Origin: Acinetobacter bereziniae | GTDB taxonomy: Bacteria > Pseudomonadota > Gammaproteobacteria > Pseudomonadales > Moraxellaceae | Assembly (NCBI GenBank): GCA_009912575.1 | Contig: WNDP01000037.1 | Location: 1 to 33,042, forward strand | DNA length: 33,042 bases | Direction of reading: 5' to 3' | Part shown: positions 1-8,774 of the stretch, in pieces | Layout: each line of letters starts with the position of its first letter | Position numbering within the stretch: the stretch's first letter is position 1 | Program-made: the position numbers and the translations under genes | Notes under the pieces: model-generated | The model's database searches: none | The model's input: only the letters and a program-made list of their open reading frames with translations | What the model was told of the DNA's origin: nothing

Positions 1-7
1 ACAGTTT

Positions 8-121
8 GCTGGCGACAATAGCAAGAGTGAACCACCTGATCCCTTCCCGAACTCAGAAGTGAAACCTCTTAGCGCTGATGGTAGTGTGGGGTTACCCATG
101 TGAGAGTAAGTCATCGCCAGC
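8..121 (+). rRNA. rrf: 5S ribosomal RNA
   Basis: This is the last gene of an rRNA operon whose 16S and 23S genes lie upstream of the window. The 8-base ends GCTGGCGA (8-15) and TCGCCAGC (114-121) pair perfectly and close the molecule at about 114 bases. The interior carries the conserved 5S segment around CCGAACTCAGAAGTGAAAC and matches the Acinetobacter type as I know it. A strong terminator follows within about 15 bases. Confidence 0.96.
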
Positions 122-132
122 TTTTAAATATA

Positions 133-168
133 AAACACCCTCAACTAAAACGTTGAGGGTGTTTTTTT
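133..168 (+). terminator. rRNA operon intrinsic terminator
   Basis: An 11-bp stem, ACACCCTCAAC (135-145) with GTTGAGGGTGT (152-162), has a 6-base loop and is followed by a run of T. It ends the rRNA operon just after the 5S gene. Confidence 0.9.
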
Positions 169-355
169 ATGTGTGAAGAAAAAGGAAAGAGAAAGGTAGA
201 AGCCATAAAGAACAAGAAATATAGGAAAATATGAAATAGAATAGCAAAAATAAGCCATTCATATATTTTTAAGCAGTAGTAAATGGTGTCTAAAATAATT
301 TAATCTGGTTAAGCCGAATAGATCAGCTAAACACAAAAGCATGAGGACTATAAAA

Positions 356-859
356 ATGACAGAATATACTTTGCCATATTTCGGAACTATAAACATAGAA
401 AGCTTAGAAGAATATTATGAAGTCAAAGTTGAGGTGAATGGAAAGGTGGTTCAAATTGATTTGAATTTTGAAGCGAATACTTTGAGTTTAGAAAATTTTG
501 AACGAGTTAAATCATTTATAGAAAATATCGAAAAATTTGACCAAAACAACCACGTTTATATTCAACAAAATTTTGAAGGTGAGCAGGACGGGACTGTCAA
601 AGAATATGTAGATTTTCATCTTGATGAATTAGGTGATGATTTCTTAGCACATATTGGGGTTTCCAACTCAATAGACAAGGCACAACAGTTTTTAAACAAG
701 TTATATTTAACAAGGGTAGGGCTTTATCCAGATGGGAAATATGACACATCGTATTTTGCAGTATTTGATTATACGGCTAATCGAGAATTATCCGATCAAC
801 TGTTGGTGGTCAAAACAGATCATCAAGGTCATTTAGATCATCTAAGCTGGGAAAGTTGA
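356..859 (+). CDS. DUF2004-type protein of unknown function
   Basis: An acidic, soluble protein of 167 residues with no signal peptide or membrane segment. The N-terminal pattern (LPYFGTINIESLEEYY, then IDLNFE) resembles DUF2004 proteins, whose function is not known to me. The frame is open back to an ATG at 341, but GAGG at 343-346 sits about 9 bases before the ATG at 356, so MTEYTL is the likelier start. It stands alone after the rRNA operon, with about 170 bases without a gene before it. The next gene, also of unknown role, lies 160 bases downstream on the same strand. The family call is from pattern memory only. Confidence 0.75.
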   Translation: MTEYTLPYFGTINIESLEEYYEVKVEVNGKVVQIDLNFEANTLSLENFERVKSFIENIEKFDQNNHVYIQQNFEGEQDGTVKEYVDFHLDELGDDFLAHIGVSNSIDKAQQFLNKLYLTRVGLYPDGKYDTSYFAVFDYTANRELSDQLLVVKTDHQGHLDHLSWES

Positions 860-1019
860 AATACCAAATTAAACTCAGCATGTTCATATTTTTGTTTAAA
901 TGAAACAAAGGCAAAGCCGTAAGCTTGATATATTTAGTATTGAGTTTATATACTGATTTGCACAATCATAAGCACTTAATCTGTTCTGACAAATGAATCG
1001 TACAATTTACAAATAATGG

Positions 1020-2216
1020 ATGAACATGGATAGAGACACTCCCATTTATATTTCTTTAACAGGTACCAATAGTCATCAAATCAAAATTCCTGCTGGGCAA
1101 GGAAGTTTCTCGATTGGGCGAATTGGTATGGACAAGAAAAAGTTTGATGCGCTTGTCGATGAAAATGCTGTAATCGATTGGGATGTCTTTAATACCTTTT
1201 ATACGCCACATGGTCAACAAAATGCGCATTTGCATCCTTACGGTGATTGGCCAAGATTTTTTTATTATTGGGGAAATGATATTGGTTTTGTGGAGTGGGC
1301 GAAGAAAAGAGCAATTGAAAATTTCTTTTGGCAACCCTCCCGCCCATTGTGTCTTGATTTGAGTGATGCCCAAATTCGTAATCTTGCAGTAAAAAGTATT
1401 GATAATCCGATCAAATTGACTTTAGATCAGTACAATAATATTGGTTTATATTCACTTCATCTCTCTGGAAATATTGAGCTTTTTGAAGTTGCGGCCCAAC
1501 AAGAAATTCCTTATATTCGAATAGAACCCAATACTGAGAAAGATCAATCTCTATCCGCATACCAGCTTCCAATTATTCCTGACTTGGCAAAAGTTAGTTC
1601 ACTCGATGTCATTGTTAAACCAATTGGGCAGGCTTTTGATTGTGAAAGTTTATTGCAATTTTCTCATTTGAAGTCTCTGAATTTGACTGGAAACATCACC
1701 AATATAGTGTGTTTAAAGCAACTTAAGCAGTTAGAACGTATCGGAATACGTTATGCAATAAATTTAGAAGGTTTTCCTTCTTTGAATACATGGGATAATT
1801 TAATCTCGTTTATCGGATGGAATATTGATGAAAAAACAGGGAAAAGATTAAATGCTGAATTAAAGCAATTGGCCAAAGAAAAGCAATTAGATTATTCTTC
1901 GGTCTCTAAACTGAGAAGTCCGGTTTGGTTTACTACTGAATATGGCATTCCCTTTGAAAACTGGGAAAGCAAAAATGCGAAGATTGCGACAAAAGCTTAT
2001 AAAGCTGTTTTAAAAGACATTGTAAAAGCGAAGACTGAACAAGAAGTAAAACTTTCTATTGAGCAATTCATTGCGCTGATCAATACGCTACCCAATATAG
2101 AGACATCAGAAAGGGAAGATACTGGAATCGCAATACATCAATTGGTTGAGGCTTCAACATTAGAGATAGATCAAGACAAGGCAATTACTTGGTTTGATGA
2201 AATGCGAGATTTTTAA
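1020..2216 (+). CDS. hypothetical protein with LRR-like segment
   Basis: A soluble protein of 398 residues that I cannot assign to a named family. Residues about 193-270 show four leucine-rich-repeat-like strands (for example HLKSLNLTGNITNI and QLERIGIRYAINLEGFPSL), which suggests a protein-binding solenoid. The N-terminal 110 residues are rich in aromatic residues (FFYYWGND, WAKKRAIENFFW). The C-terminal 100 residues are predicted helical, with many Lys and Glu. There is no signal peptide. The ribosome binding site is weak. The ATG at 1026 (third codon) is an alternative start, with GGATGA just before it. A perfect bidirectional hairpin follows. Genes of this kind often belong to accessory or immunity-like sets, but nothing here proves that. 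Confidence 0.75.
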   Translation: MNMDRDTPIYISLTGTNSHQIKIPAGQGSFSIGRIGMDKKKFDALVDENAVIDWDVFNTFYTPHGQQNAHLHPYGDWPRFFYYWGNDIGFVEWAKKRAIENFFWQPSRPLCLDLSDAQIRNLAVKSIDNPIKLTLDQYNNIGLYSLHLSGNIELFEVAAQQEIPYIRIEPNTEKDQSLSAYQLPIIPDLAKVSSLDVIVKPIGQAFDCESLLQFSHLKSLNLTGNITNIVCLKQLKQLERIGIRYAINLEGFPSLNTWDNLISFIGWNIDEKTGKRLNAELKQLAKEKQLDYSSVSKLRSPVWFTTEYGIPFENWESKNAKIATKAYKAVLKDIVKAKTEQEVKLSIEQFIALINTLPNIETSEREDTGIAIHQLVEASTLEIDQDKAITWFDEMRDF

Positions 2217-2249
2217 AATATTCTATTTTTTAATCAAAGTAGGAAAGAA

Positions 2250-2277
2250 AAAAACGGCAAGTTAACTTGCCGTTTTT
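2250..2277. terminator. bidirectional terminator
   Basis: A perfect palindrome built on ACGGCAAGTTAACTTGCCGT is flanked by A-run and T-run. It separates the converging LRR-like gene and porin gene and can serve both directions. Confidence 0.85.
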
Positions 2278-2300
2278 GTGTTTAAAACAGAGCTTTGGAA

Positions 2301-3413
2301 TTAGAAGTTATATTCCATACCTAAGCCGATAACAGTCTTCTTCTTCTCTGGAGTTGAAGATGCTGTCCAATCACGTTTTTGTTGACCAACAACACCGTAG
2401 AAACGTGCTTGTTTGTTGATGTTGTAATCAGCACCAATACCATACATATCTTGTTTACGATCATCACGGCCATCTAATTCAGTTGTTGCAGAAATATATT
2501 CAGCTTTTAACTTAATTGGTGTAGATGGGATTACATATGCAGCTGTTACGCCATATGCATTCTCTTTTAAGCCTTTAAATGATGTTATTACTGGTACTGT
2601 CCCCGTTGTGGTTGAAACAGTGTCATCGGTTGGCTTAGCTGTTTGCCATAATGCACCTAACACTAATCCGTCGATACCCGCTGGTTTCAAGTCAATAGAA
2701 CCTGTAACACGAATTGCATCTGAGTAAATAGTGCTTCCACCTAATTCAGAATTATAAGCGTTATATTTAGACGCAACACCAAAGTTACCTGCAACTGCTG
2801 CTGCCAAGCCGAAGTCTTTGTTGTCGTAAGTAAGTGATGTAGAAATACCATCACCAAAACCATCACGGCTACCTTTTTGACCTTTTGTTGAGTTGTTTAA
2901 TGCAGATGATTCTTCACCTTGCTGGAACATAATGTTAAATGCTAAACCAGCCAATAATTTTTTATCAGTTTCAAAACCAATTACGTTCTTTAAACGATCT
3001 TCACCGACTAAGATTGCAGTCATATCAAGTTCATTGTGATCGTTAAAAATATCTTGGTTGTTACCAGCAGCATTTTTGAAGTATGAATCAAACTGACCCA
3101 CTTTTAATGTTGCGATACCATCTGATTTGATACCCACGAAACGGTTACGGTTACTGAAAGCATCACCGTCACCATCAGCACTGATTTGCCATTCTGCCAA
3201 GTAAACAGCAGATAATTTATCAGTTAATTTTTCTTCGCCTTTAACACCAATACGAGAAGCATTAGAGTTTACTTTGGTTACGCTTTCGTCTTTAAAACCA
3301 TTATTATCGATTTGATCTAAAGTTACGTTGAACTTACCATACAATGTTGGCGCTGCTTGAGCTGCGCTGATGCTAAGGGTGGCGATTGCTGCAGCGAGTA
3401 GCACTTTTTTCAT
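2301..3413 (-). CDS. outer-membrane general porin
   Basis: A 370-residue beta-barrel porin of the Gram-negative (Neisseria-type) porin superfamily. Residues 1-20 are a typical signal peptide ending AQA, followed by APTLYGKFNVTLDQ, the usual first strand. The middle has the conserved NRNRFVGIKSDGIATLKVGQFD segment, and the chain ends in aromatic GMEYNF, as expected for a substrate of the barrel assembly machinery. It should allow diffusion of small hydrophilic solutes across the outer membrane. GGAGA lies 7 bases before the ATG. The upstream gap of about 175 bases should contain the promoter, but I could not fix a convincing -35/-10 pair. It is transcribed alone between two hairpin terminators. 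It is not the Omp33-36, CarO or OmpA type. Confidence 0.92.
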   Translation of the reverse strand: MKKVLLAAAIATLSISAAQAAPTLYGKFNVTLDQIDNNGFKDESVTKVNSNASRIGVKGEEKLTDKLSAVYLAEWQISADGDGDAFSNRNRFVGIKSDGIATLKVGQFDSYFKNAAGNNQDIFNDHNELDMTAILVGEDRLKNVIGFETDKKLLAGLAFNIMFQQGEESSALNNSTKGQKGSRDGFGDGISTSLTYDNKDFGLAAAVAGNFGVASKYNAYNSELGGSTIYSDAIRVTGSIDLKPAGIDGLVLGALWQTAKPTDDTVSTTTGTVPVITSFKGLKENAYGVTAAYVIPSTPIKLKAEYISATTELDGRDDRKQDMYGIGADYNINKQARFYGVVGQQKRDWTASSTPEKKKTVIGLGMEYNF

Positions 3414-3589
3414 TGAGATTTCTCCAAAACATGTTCAATGCGAGTTTGCTGTTACTTTTTTTATGCAGTAAGTGTTGTTTTGAAACTACTTACTAACTTG
3501 CATGCAGTATCTGTAAACTTTGTTACATATAAGTGAAGAATAAATGACAATTTGATGACGTAAACTTAATCTGATTGTCATTTAGGCAA

Positions 3590-3618
3590 AAAAATGAGGC
3601 GATAAACGCCTCATTTTT
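3590..3618 (-). terminator. terminator after HIT gene
   Basis: The stem AAATGAGGCG with CGCCTCATTT has a 4- to 5-base loop. Read on the minus strand it is followed by a T-run, just after the HIT gene stop codon. Confidence 0.85.
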
Positions 3619-3629
3619 AATAGGAAAAT

Positions 3630-4046
3630 TTAAACTAATGCGAGCTTAATTTTTTCAGCCAAAGTTTTAATTTTTTCTTGATCGCCCATTTGTACAGCAT
3701 GGCGCCCTAACTCATGTACAGAGCTTGGAATCAGATGAAAGTGTACATGGGGAACCGTTTGTCCAGCAGATGCACCTGAAAGTTGCATTAAAACAATACC
3801 TTTTGCATCTAGCGCTTTTTCAATTGCTTGAGCCACTTTTTGTACAATTTTGATGGTGTAACTTGCAACTTCTGGATCTAAATCTAATAACGTAACTGCT
3901 TTAGTTTTAGGAATAACCAAAGTATGCCCATCGGCTTGTGGCATGATATCCATGAATGCAAGCACATGATCATCTTCATAAACTTTCAATGCTGGAAGTT
4001 CACCACGTAAAATTCGAGCAAAAATATTCTGATCATCATAAGCCAT
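3630..4046 (-). CDS. HIT family nucleotide hydrolase
   Basis: A 138-residue histidine-triad protein of the Hint/HinT-like branch, a cytosolic hydrolase of nucleoside phosphoramidates and similar nucleotide conjugates. The N-terminal half has FARILRGELPALKVYED and LAFMDIMPQADGHTLVIPK, typical of the family. The signature H-x-H-x-H triad is HVHFHLIP near residues 100-107, where the middle histidine of the triad is the nucleophile in the family. The length is normal for a single-domain member. It lies 28 bases after a small secreted protein gene on the same strand, so the two may share a transcript, with no obvious functional link. Confidence 0.93.
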   Translation of the reverse strand: MAYDDQNIFARILRGELPALKVYEDDHVLAFMDIMPQADGHTLVIPKTKAVTLLDLDPEVASYTIKIVQKVAQAIEKALDAKGIVLMQLSGASAGQTVPHVHFHLIPSSVHELGRHAVQMGDQEKIKTLAEKIKLALV

Positions 4047-4074
4047 ATTGAATTCCTTAAATAAATGAAAGTGA

Positions 4075-4341
4075 TTATTTACAATTCAATTCTTTCTGAC
4101 GTTCCTTGATAGAGTCAAGTTTTTGCTGCTCTTTTTCAGTAAATTTAGGCTTACTTGTATAACAATTGTCATTATTGTATTTTGCTTTGGCTTCAGGATC
4201 TTTAAAGCAGAAACCTTTAGATGCATAAATGACATTGTAATCATCCTGCAGTTTTTTGCATTCTTGGGTGTTATCCGCAAAAGCTTGTGTACCCACAAAA
4301 ATGGATAAAGCAGAAAGTGTAGCAATAAAATATTTATTCAT
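4075..4341 (-). CDS. small exported YARHG-like protein
   Basis: An 88-residue protein with a clear signal peptide (MNKYFIATLSALSIFVGTQA, cleavage near AFA-DN). The mature part is about 65 residues and contains VIYASKGFCF followed by KDPEAKAKYNN, which resembles the YARHG motif found in some extracellular or periplasmic bacterial proteins. Four cysteines remain after cleavage (ECKK, FCFK, NCYT, NCK), which would allow two disulfides in the periplasm. A charged helix with many Lys and Glu forms the C-terminus. It sits upstream of the HIT gene, which is probably read on the same transcript. The family assignment is from pattern only. Confidence 0.78.
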   Translation of the reverse strand: MNKYFIATLSALSIFVGTQAFADNTQECKKLQDDYNVIYASKGFCFKDPEAKAKYNNDNCYTSKPKFTEKEQQKLDSIKERQKELNCK

Positions 4342-4422
4342 GAGTTGGCCTCAAAATTGACATGTTCGTGTGTCACTTGATTAGATTATAGGGGCTGGTT
4401 GTGATTATTCAATGACGAAAAA

Positions 4423-5295
4423 TTAATCTAATGTAATTTTGCTCCATGATTCATACATTTTTACAGCGCATGAAAAGTCACTGTCTGGTGCTGCAAGGCT
4501 ATTTGTCGCTTGGATTAAGCTTTGTGTGAGGCCAAGAACTGGAGCCGATAATTTTGCTTGATGGACTAAATCAATGGCAATACCTGTATCTTTTGCCAGT
4601 AAAGGTAAGCCAAAGGTATGCGGAAAACTTCTGTTGAGTACGCGTTGAGGGAGGATTGACTCTGTGACACCACTTTTACCACTAGATGCATTGATGCAAT
4701 CCAAAGCCTCATGCAAATTTACACCATGTGCTTTAAGTGTTGTAAAACCTTCAGCAGCCGCACATAAGTGGACAGCCATCATCATATTATTGACTGCTTT
4801 TACAGCAAATCCAGCTCCTGAGTCGCCAACATGTTTAATCAGTTTTCCCATGGCTTGCATTGCAGGCAAAGCTTTTTGAAATGCTTCAGATGAACCACCG
4901 ACCATGAAGGTAAGTGTTGCATTTTCAGCACCTATGGTTTGTCCACTTACTGGTGCATCTAAGAACTCAATATCAAGTTGTTTTAGTCGTGTTGCTTGTT
5001 GACGTGCTGCATCTGGTACACCACTGGTACAATCAACCCAGATTGCCCCTTGTTTGATCTTTAAACCTTGTATTAAATCATCAACATCTTGACTCGTCGG
5101 TAAGCATGAAAAAATAATGTCTGCCTGAACTGCCTGTTCTAGTGCTGCTGCTTGAGTACCGAACTCAGTTGCATGTTGTTTGGCTTTTTCAAAATTTCGA
5201 TTCCATACATAAACAGTATCAAAATGCTGAGTTAAGTGAGCTGCCATGCGATAGCCCATCGCGCCTAAACCTATAAATGCAACTGTAGTATTCAT
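4423..5295 (-). CDS. 3-hydroxyisobutyrate dehydrogenase-like oxidoreductase
   Basis: A 290-residue NAD(P)-dependent beta-hydroxyacid dehydrogenase. The N-terminal Rossmann motif is FIGLGAMGYRMAAHL (residues 7-21). The substrate-binding motif DAPVSGQTIGAENATLTFMVGG and the catalytic-lysine region VKAVNNMMM are both present. The length is normal. The family includes 3-hydroxyisobutyrate, tartronate semialdehyde and succinic semialdehyde reductases, and the true substrate cannot be told from sequence alone. The gene lies 9 bases after the PhaC-like hydrolase gene on the same strand, so they are almost certainly co-transcribed. This hints at a shared short-chain hydroxyacid or hydroxyacyl substrate. 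Confidence 0.88.
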   Translation of the reverse strand: MNTTVAFIGLGAMGYRMAAHLTQHFDTVYVWNRNFEKAKQHATEFGTQAAALEQAVQADIIFSCLPTSQDVDDLIQGLKIKQGAIWVDCTSGVPDAARQQATRLKQLDIEFLDAPVSGQTIGAENATLTFMVGGSSEAFQKALPAMQAMGKLIKHVGDSGAGFAVKAVNNMMMAVHLCAAAEGFTTLKAHGVNLHEALDCINASSGKSGVTESILPQRVLNRSFPHTFGLPLLAKDTGIAIDLVHQAKLSAPVLGLTQSLIQATNSLAAPDSDFSCAVKMYESWSKITLD

Positions 5296-5304
5296 ATTTA
5301 TCTC

Positions 5305-6414
5305 TTAAATTTTACTCGATCGTTGTTCTAACCATTTGGATAATGTGGGCCAAAATTCATCTGCACTTTTTTGACTAGACATTAGTCCTAAATGTCCACC
5401 GGGAATAAGAGTAAACGTGACATCACTGCTGTTTGTCAATTCGCTTAAAGGCTTAACTGCATCTGCGGTGACCATTTGATCACTTTTCCCAGCTCCGACC
5501 ATCAATGAACAATTGATATTTTTAAGTTCAATTTTATGATGACTGAGTTGAATTGCACCATTTTTTAGTGGGTTTTGTAGCCACACATTGAATAACATGT
5601 CTTGATTGACCCCACCGGGATAATCCACCATGTGATTAAGAAAATTTCCAAGTGTTGCATGTTCGTGTAGTAGTTCTTGATCATCAAGATTAAGCAATAA
5701 TTGTTTATGTCCTTCATACCAGCCTTTAGGATCAAGGATTTTAAAACCAATCGCATTGAGTAGACCAGGTGTGTGGATCAGTTTTTTGGGTAAGCCGCCT
5801 TTGTAGAGTGTGTCTTTTAATTTTTGGTTTTTAACAATCAAGCTATTGATTCGTTGATATAGTTTTCCTATTCCACCAGATGCATAACTGTCAATAGGGC
5901 TAGCAAGTACAATTAGGTTTTTGACATAATTCGGTTGACGTAGGGCGCTATAAAGCAAAACAAAAATACCCGCCATACTCCAACCATGTAATGATATTTG
6001 ATCGCTTTGTGAATGTTCTCGAATCTTATCAATACACAAGGGTATTGCTTCATCAATAAAATAAAGGAAGTTGAGATCACGATCTTGATAGCTTAATTTA
6101 CCCCAATCTAATAAATAAACATCGAAACCTTGATCGGTGAAATATTTAATCAGGGAGCGATAAGGATATAGATCATAAATCGCCATGTTAATGGATAAAG
6201 GTGCGGTAAAAACCAGAGGTTCTTTAAACTTCTTTTGTGCAGCTGCATAGTAACGCACTTTAGTTTGGTGGTGCTCTGCGATGAGTTCGTAGGGGGTACT
6301 TTGAGATAAAACAAGTGACTTACCATTGAAGATCCTTGTCGTTAAGTTCTTTAACTTGGATTTCCGTACTTGGAACTTGGCTGATACTTGTGTCATAAGC
6401 GATGTTTGTCTCAT
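5305..6414 (-). CDS. PhaC-like alpha/beta hydrolase
   Basis: A 369-residue alpha/beta hydrolase resembling class III poly(hydroxyalkanoate) synthase (PhaC). Family-like features are PLVFTAPLSINMAIYDLYP, then the strand ending DVYLLDWG and the nucleophile elbow HGWSMAG. Probable triad residues are Ser146 (GWSMAG), Asp312 (GKSDQ) and His341 (GGHLGLM). PHA synthases use a cysteine at the elbow (G-x-C-x-G). The serine here argues for a hydrolase, esterase or depolymerase-type activity rather than polymerisation. No phaE, phaA, phaB or phasin gene is visible nearby. It is the first gene of a pair with the dehydrogenase downstream. The start used is the first Met. Met7 (MTQVSAK) is an alternative. 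Confidence 0.82.
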   Translation of the reverse strand: MRQTSLMTQVSAKFQVRKSKLKNLTTRIFNGKSLVLSQSTPYELIAEHHQTKVRYYAAAQKKFKEPLVFTAPLSINMAIYDLYPYRSLIKYFTDQGFDVYLLDWGKLSYQDRDLNFLYFIDEAIPLCIDKIREHSQSDQISLHGWSMAGIFVLLYSALRQPNYVKNLIVLASPIDSYASGGIGKLYQRINSLIVKNQKLKDTLYKGGLPKKLIHTPGLLNAIGFKILDPKGWYEGHKQLLLNLDDQELLHEHATLGNFLNHMVDYPGGVNQDMLFNVWLQNPLKNGAIQLSHHKIELKNINCSLMVGAGKSDQMVTADAVKPLSELTNSSDVTFTLIPGGHLGLMSSQKSADEFWPTLSKWLEQRSSKI

Positions 6415-6537
6415 TTTTATACAGATTTATGCGAAGTGTATGTGATAATTTGCGATTTTGCCTTGACCTTAAATACATAGGACGCTCAAAATGTTGGCAA
6501 TATTTTACAAAGGCAGTTTTAGGACTGAGCAGTTGAA

Positions 6538-7725
6538 ATGAGCCAGCACGACGACATTGAATACCAACTTGATACTTTAGCTATTCGTACAGGTCATACA
6601 CGTAGTTTTGAAGGTGAGCACGGAGAACCCATTTTTCTGACATCTTCATTTGTATATGAAAATGCAGCTGAAGCCGCAGCAAAATTCTCAGGAGCAGAGC
6701 CAGGGAATATTTATTCACGCTTTACCAATCCAACTGTAGCGATGTTTGAAAAACGTCTAGCAGCACTCGAAGGTGGTGAACGTGCAGTCGCTACAAGTTC
6801 AGGTATGGCTGCGATCATGGCTGTCGCAATGTCTTTCCTAAAATCTGGTGACCATGTTATCTGTTCTCGTGCTGTTTTTGGTTCAACAGTGTCTTTATTT
6901 GAAAAATATGTTGCCAAATTTAATGTTGCAGTGAGTTTTGTTGATTTAACAGATCTAAGTGCATGGCAAGCAGCTGTACGTCCTGAAACTAAATTACTTT
7001 TTGTTGAGTCTCCGTCAAATCCTTTAGCGGAAGTTGCTGATATCCAAGCTTTGGCTGATATCGCACACCAGAACGATGCTTTATTGGCAATTGATAACAG
7101 CTTTTGTACGCCTATCTTACAGCGACCATTACAATTTGGTGCGGACTTGGTTATTTACTCAGCAACCAAATATTTAGATGGTCAAGGTCGTGCCTTGGGT
7201 GGTGCTGTGGTCGGTAATCATAAACTTCTTGAAGAAGTGTTTGGCTATGTCCGTACCACAGGTCCATCTATGAGTCCTTTCAATGCTTGGGTCTTTTTAA
7301 AAGGGCTTGAAACATTAAGACTACGCATGAAAGCCCACTCTGAGAGCGCGCAAATTATTGCCGAGTGGTTGGTAAAACATCCAAAGGTTGAGAAAGTTTA
7401 CTTCGCTGGATTAGAAGACCATGTAGGACATGCATTGGCGGCTAAACAGCAAACGGGCTTTGGTGGTATTGTTTCTTTTGAAGTGAAAGGTGAGCGAGAA
7501 GGGGCTTGGACCGTTATTGATCATACACAATTCATTTCAATTACAGGAAATTTGGGTGATGCAAAATCGACTATCACTCATCCAGCAACTACAACACATG
7601 GCAAATTGTCCCCTGAAGCTAAAGCTGCTGCAGGAATTCGAGAAGGCTTAATTCGACTCTCAGTTGGTCTAGAAGACGTCGATGATATTATTCGTGATCT
7701 TTCTCATGGATTAGATTTAATTTAA
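6538..7725 (+). CDS. metZ: O-succinylhomoserine sulfhydrylase
   Basis: A 395-residue PLP enzyme of the Cys/Met metabolism family, which makes homocysteine from O-succinylhomoserine and sulfide in methionine synthesis. Visible motifs are YSRFTNPTVAMFEKRLAALEGG (residues 59-80), SSGMAAI, the PLP-contacting AIDNSF (Asp186) and SATKYLDGQGR with the Schiff-base lysine at 211. The GNLGDAKSTITHPATTTH motif near the C-terminus is typical of MetZ. The length matches the family. A TTGACC element at 6463-6468 could be part of its promoter, with a weak -10 (CAAAAT at 6487) 18 bases on. I see no SAM riboswitch in the 120-base leader. Confidence 0.93.
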   Translation: MSQHDDIEYQLDTLAIRTGHTRSFEGEHGEPIFLTSSFVYENAAEAAAKFSGAEPGNIYSRFTNPTVAMFEKRLAALEGGERAVATSSGMAAIMAVAMSFLKSGDHVICSRAVFGSTVSLFEKYVAKFNVAVSFVDLTDLSAWQAAVRPETKLLFVESPSNPLAEVADIQALADIAHQNDALLAIDNSFCTPILQRPLQFGADLVIYSATKYLDGQGRALGGAVVGNHKLLEEVFGYVRTTGPSMSPFNAWVFLKGLETLRLRMKAHSESAQIIAEWLVKHPKVEKVYFAGLEDHVGHALAAKQQTGFGGIVSFEVKGEREGAWTVIDHTQFISITGNLGDAKSTITHPATTTHGKLSPEAKAAAGIREGLIRLSVGLEDVDDIIRDLSHGLDLI

Positions 7726-7837
7726 GATAAGCATCATTGCTCAAATACAGTCTTGCACCCATTTTGTGATTTTTGAAAAAAACTAGCCAATGAGTGCAGG
7801 ATAAAGATTTATTTAAAGACTTTTTTCGGAGTACCTT

Positions 7838-8167
7838 ATGAACATTAATATGTTGATGCAACAAGCTCAGCGCATGCAAAAAGATATGGAAGGCAATGTT
7901 AAAAAGGCAAAAGAAAAACTTGCGCAAACTGAAGTCAGTGCAGAAGCTGGTGGTGGTTTAGTAAAAGTAACGATGACTTGCCGTAATGTTGTTAAACGCA
8001 TCGAAATTAGTCCTGACTTATTGCAAGATGATCCAGAGATGATTGAAGATTTGATTGCTGCTGCGATGAATGATGCTGCACGTCAAGCTGAAGCAATTTC
8101 AGAGGCAACGATGAAAGAAGCTAATTCAGGTATGGGTTTACCACCTGGTCTTTCAGGCATGTTCTAA
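7838..8167 (+). CDS. ybaB: YbaB/EbfC nucleoid-associated protein
   Basis: A 109-residue protein with the classic YbaB start ([20 protein letters not shown]), the [14 protein letters not shown] strand region and the [11 protein letters not shown] segment. The C-terminus is rich in Met, Gly and Pro ([12 protein letters not shown]), as in other members. These are small DNA-binding dimers that often lie next to recR. Here recR begins 10 bases downstream, so the two form an operon. A GGAG ribosome binding site precedes the ATG. Confidence 0.95.
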   Translation: MNINMLMQQAQRMQKDMEGNVKKAKEKLAQTEVSAEAGGGLVKVTMTCRNVVKRIEISPDLLQDDPEMIEDLIAAAMNDAARQAEAISEATMKEANSGMGLPPGLSGMF

Positions 8168-8177
8168 GGAATCATAG

Positions 8178-8774
8178 GTGTTTAGCGACCGTTTTGATCA
8201 ACTCGTACAAGCTTTACGAATTTTACCAAGCGTTGGGCCGAAGTCGGCTCAACGTATGGCATTGCATCTCATCATGAAAAATAAAGAAGGTGCAATTGGT
8301 TTGGCCCATGCACTGAATGAAGCAACTTCTTATATTCATGAATGTAGTATTTGCCATTCACTTACAGAAAATGAAGTCTGCGATATTTGTTGCTCAACAG
8401 AGCGTGATGATCAACTACTTTGTGTGGTTGAATCACCCGCCGATGTTATGGCGATCGAACAGAGTGGTAGTTTTCGTGGGAAATACCATGTACTAGGTGG
8501 CCACTTATCACCTTTGGATGGAATTGGCCCAGAAGAAATTGGGATTCCTTATCTTGTACAACGTTTGAGTGAAGGGAAGATCAGTGAAGTGATTTTGGCA
8601 ACCAATGCAACCGTTGAGGGGCAAGCCACCGCACACTATCTGGTTGAGGCAACAAAGCATTTATCTTTACAGATGACGCGAATTGCTCAAGGCGTACCAC
8701 AAGGTGGTGAGCTAGAATATGTGGATAGCCACACACTAAGCCAAGCTGTACATAATCGGATGAAGATGAAGTGA
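8178..8774 (+). CDS. recR: recombination mediator protein RecR
   Basis: A 198-residue protein of the RecFOR pathway, which loads RecA on gapped DNA coated with SSB. The order is normal: a helix-hairpin-helix region (LPSVGPKSAQRMALHL, about 16-31), a four-cysteine zinc finger (Cys56, Cys59, Cys68, Cys71), then a Toprim domain beginning VVESPADVMAIEQSG, with the GGHLSPLDGIGPEEI loop typical of RecR. The start is GTG (8178-8180), with AAGGA 7 bases before it. No ATG fits the conserved N-terminus (MFSDRFDQLVQALRILP). It follows ybaB by 10 bases. Confidence 0.96.
   Translation: MFSDRFDQLVQALRILPSVGPKSAQRMALHLIMKNKEGAIGLAHALNEATSYIHECSICHSLTENEVCDICCSTERDDQLLCVVESPADVMAIEQSGSFRGKYHVLGGHLSPLDGIGPEEIGIPYLVQRLSEGKISEVILATNATVEGQATAHYLVEATKHLSLQMTRIAQGVPQGGELEYVDSHTLSQAVHNRMKMK

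Noticed and set aside
6421-6537. SAM riboswitch before metZ
   Set aside because: The leader is short and lacks the conserved SAM-I or SAM-II core segments.
7688-7927. Minus-strand frame across the metZ-ybaB junction
   Set aside because: It has no family pattern and overlaps the starts of well-supported genes.
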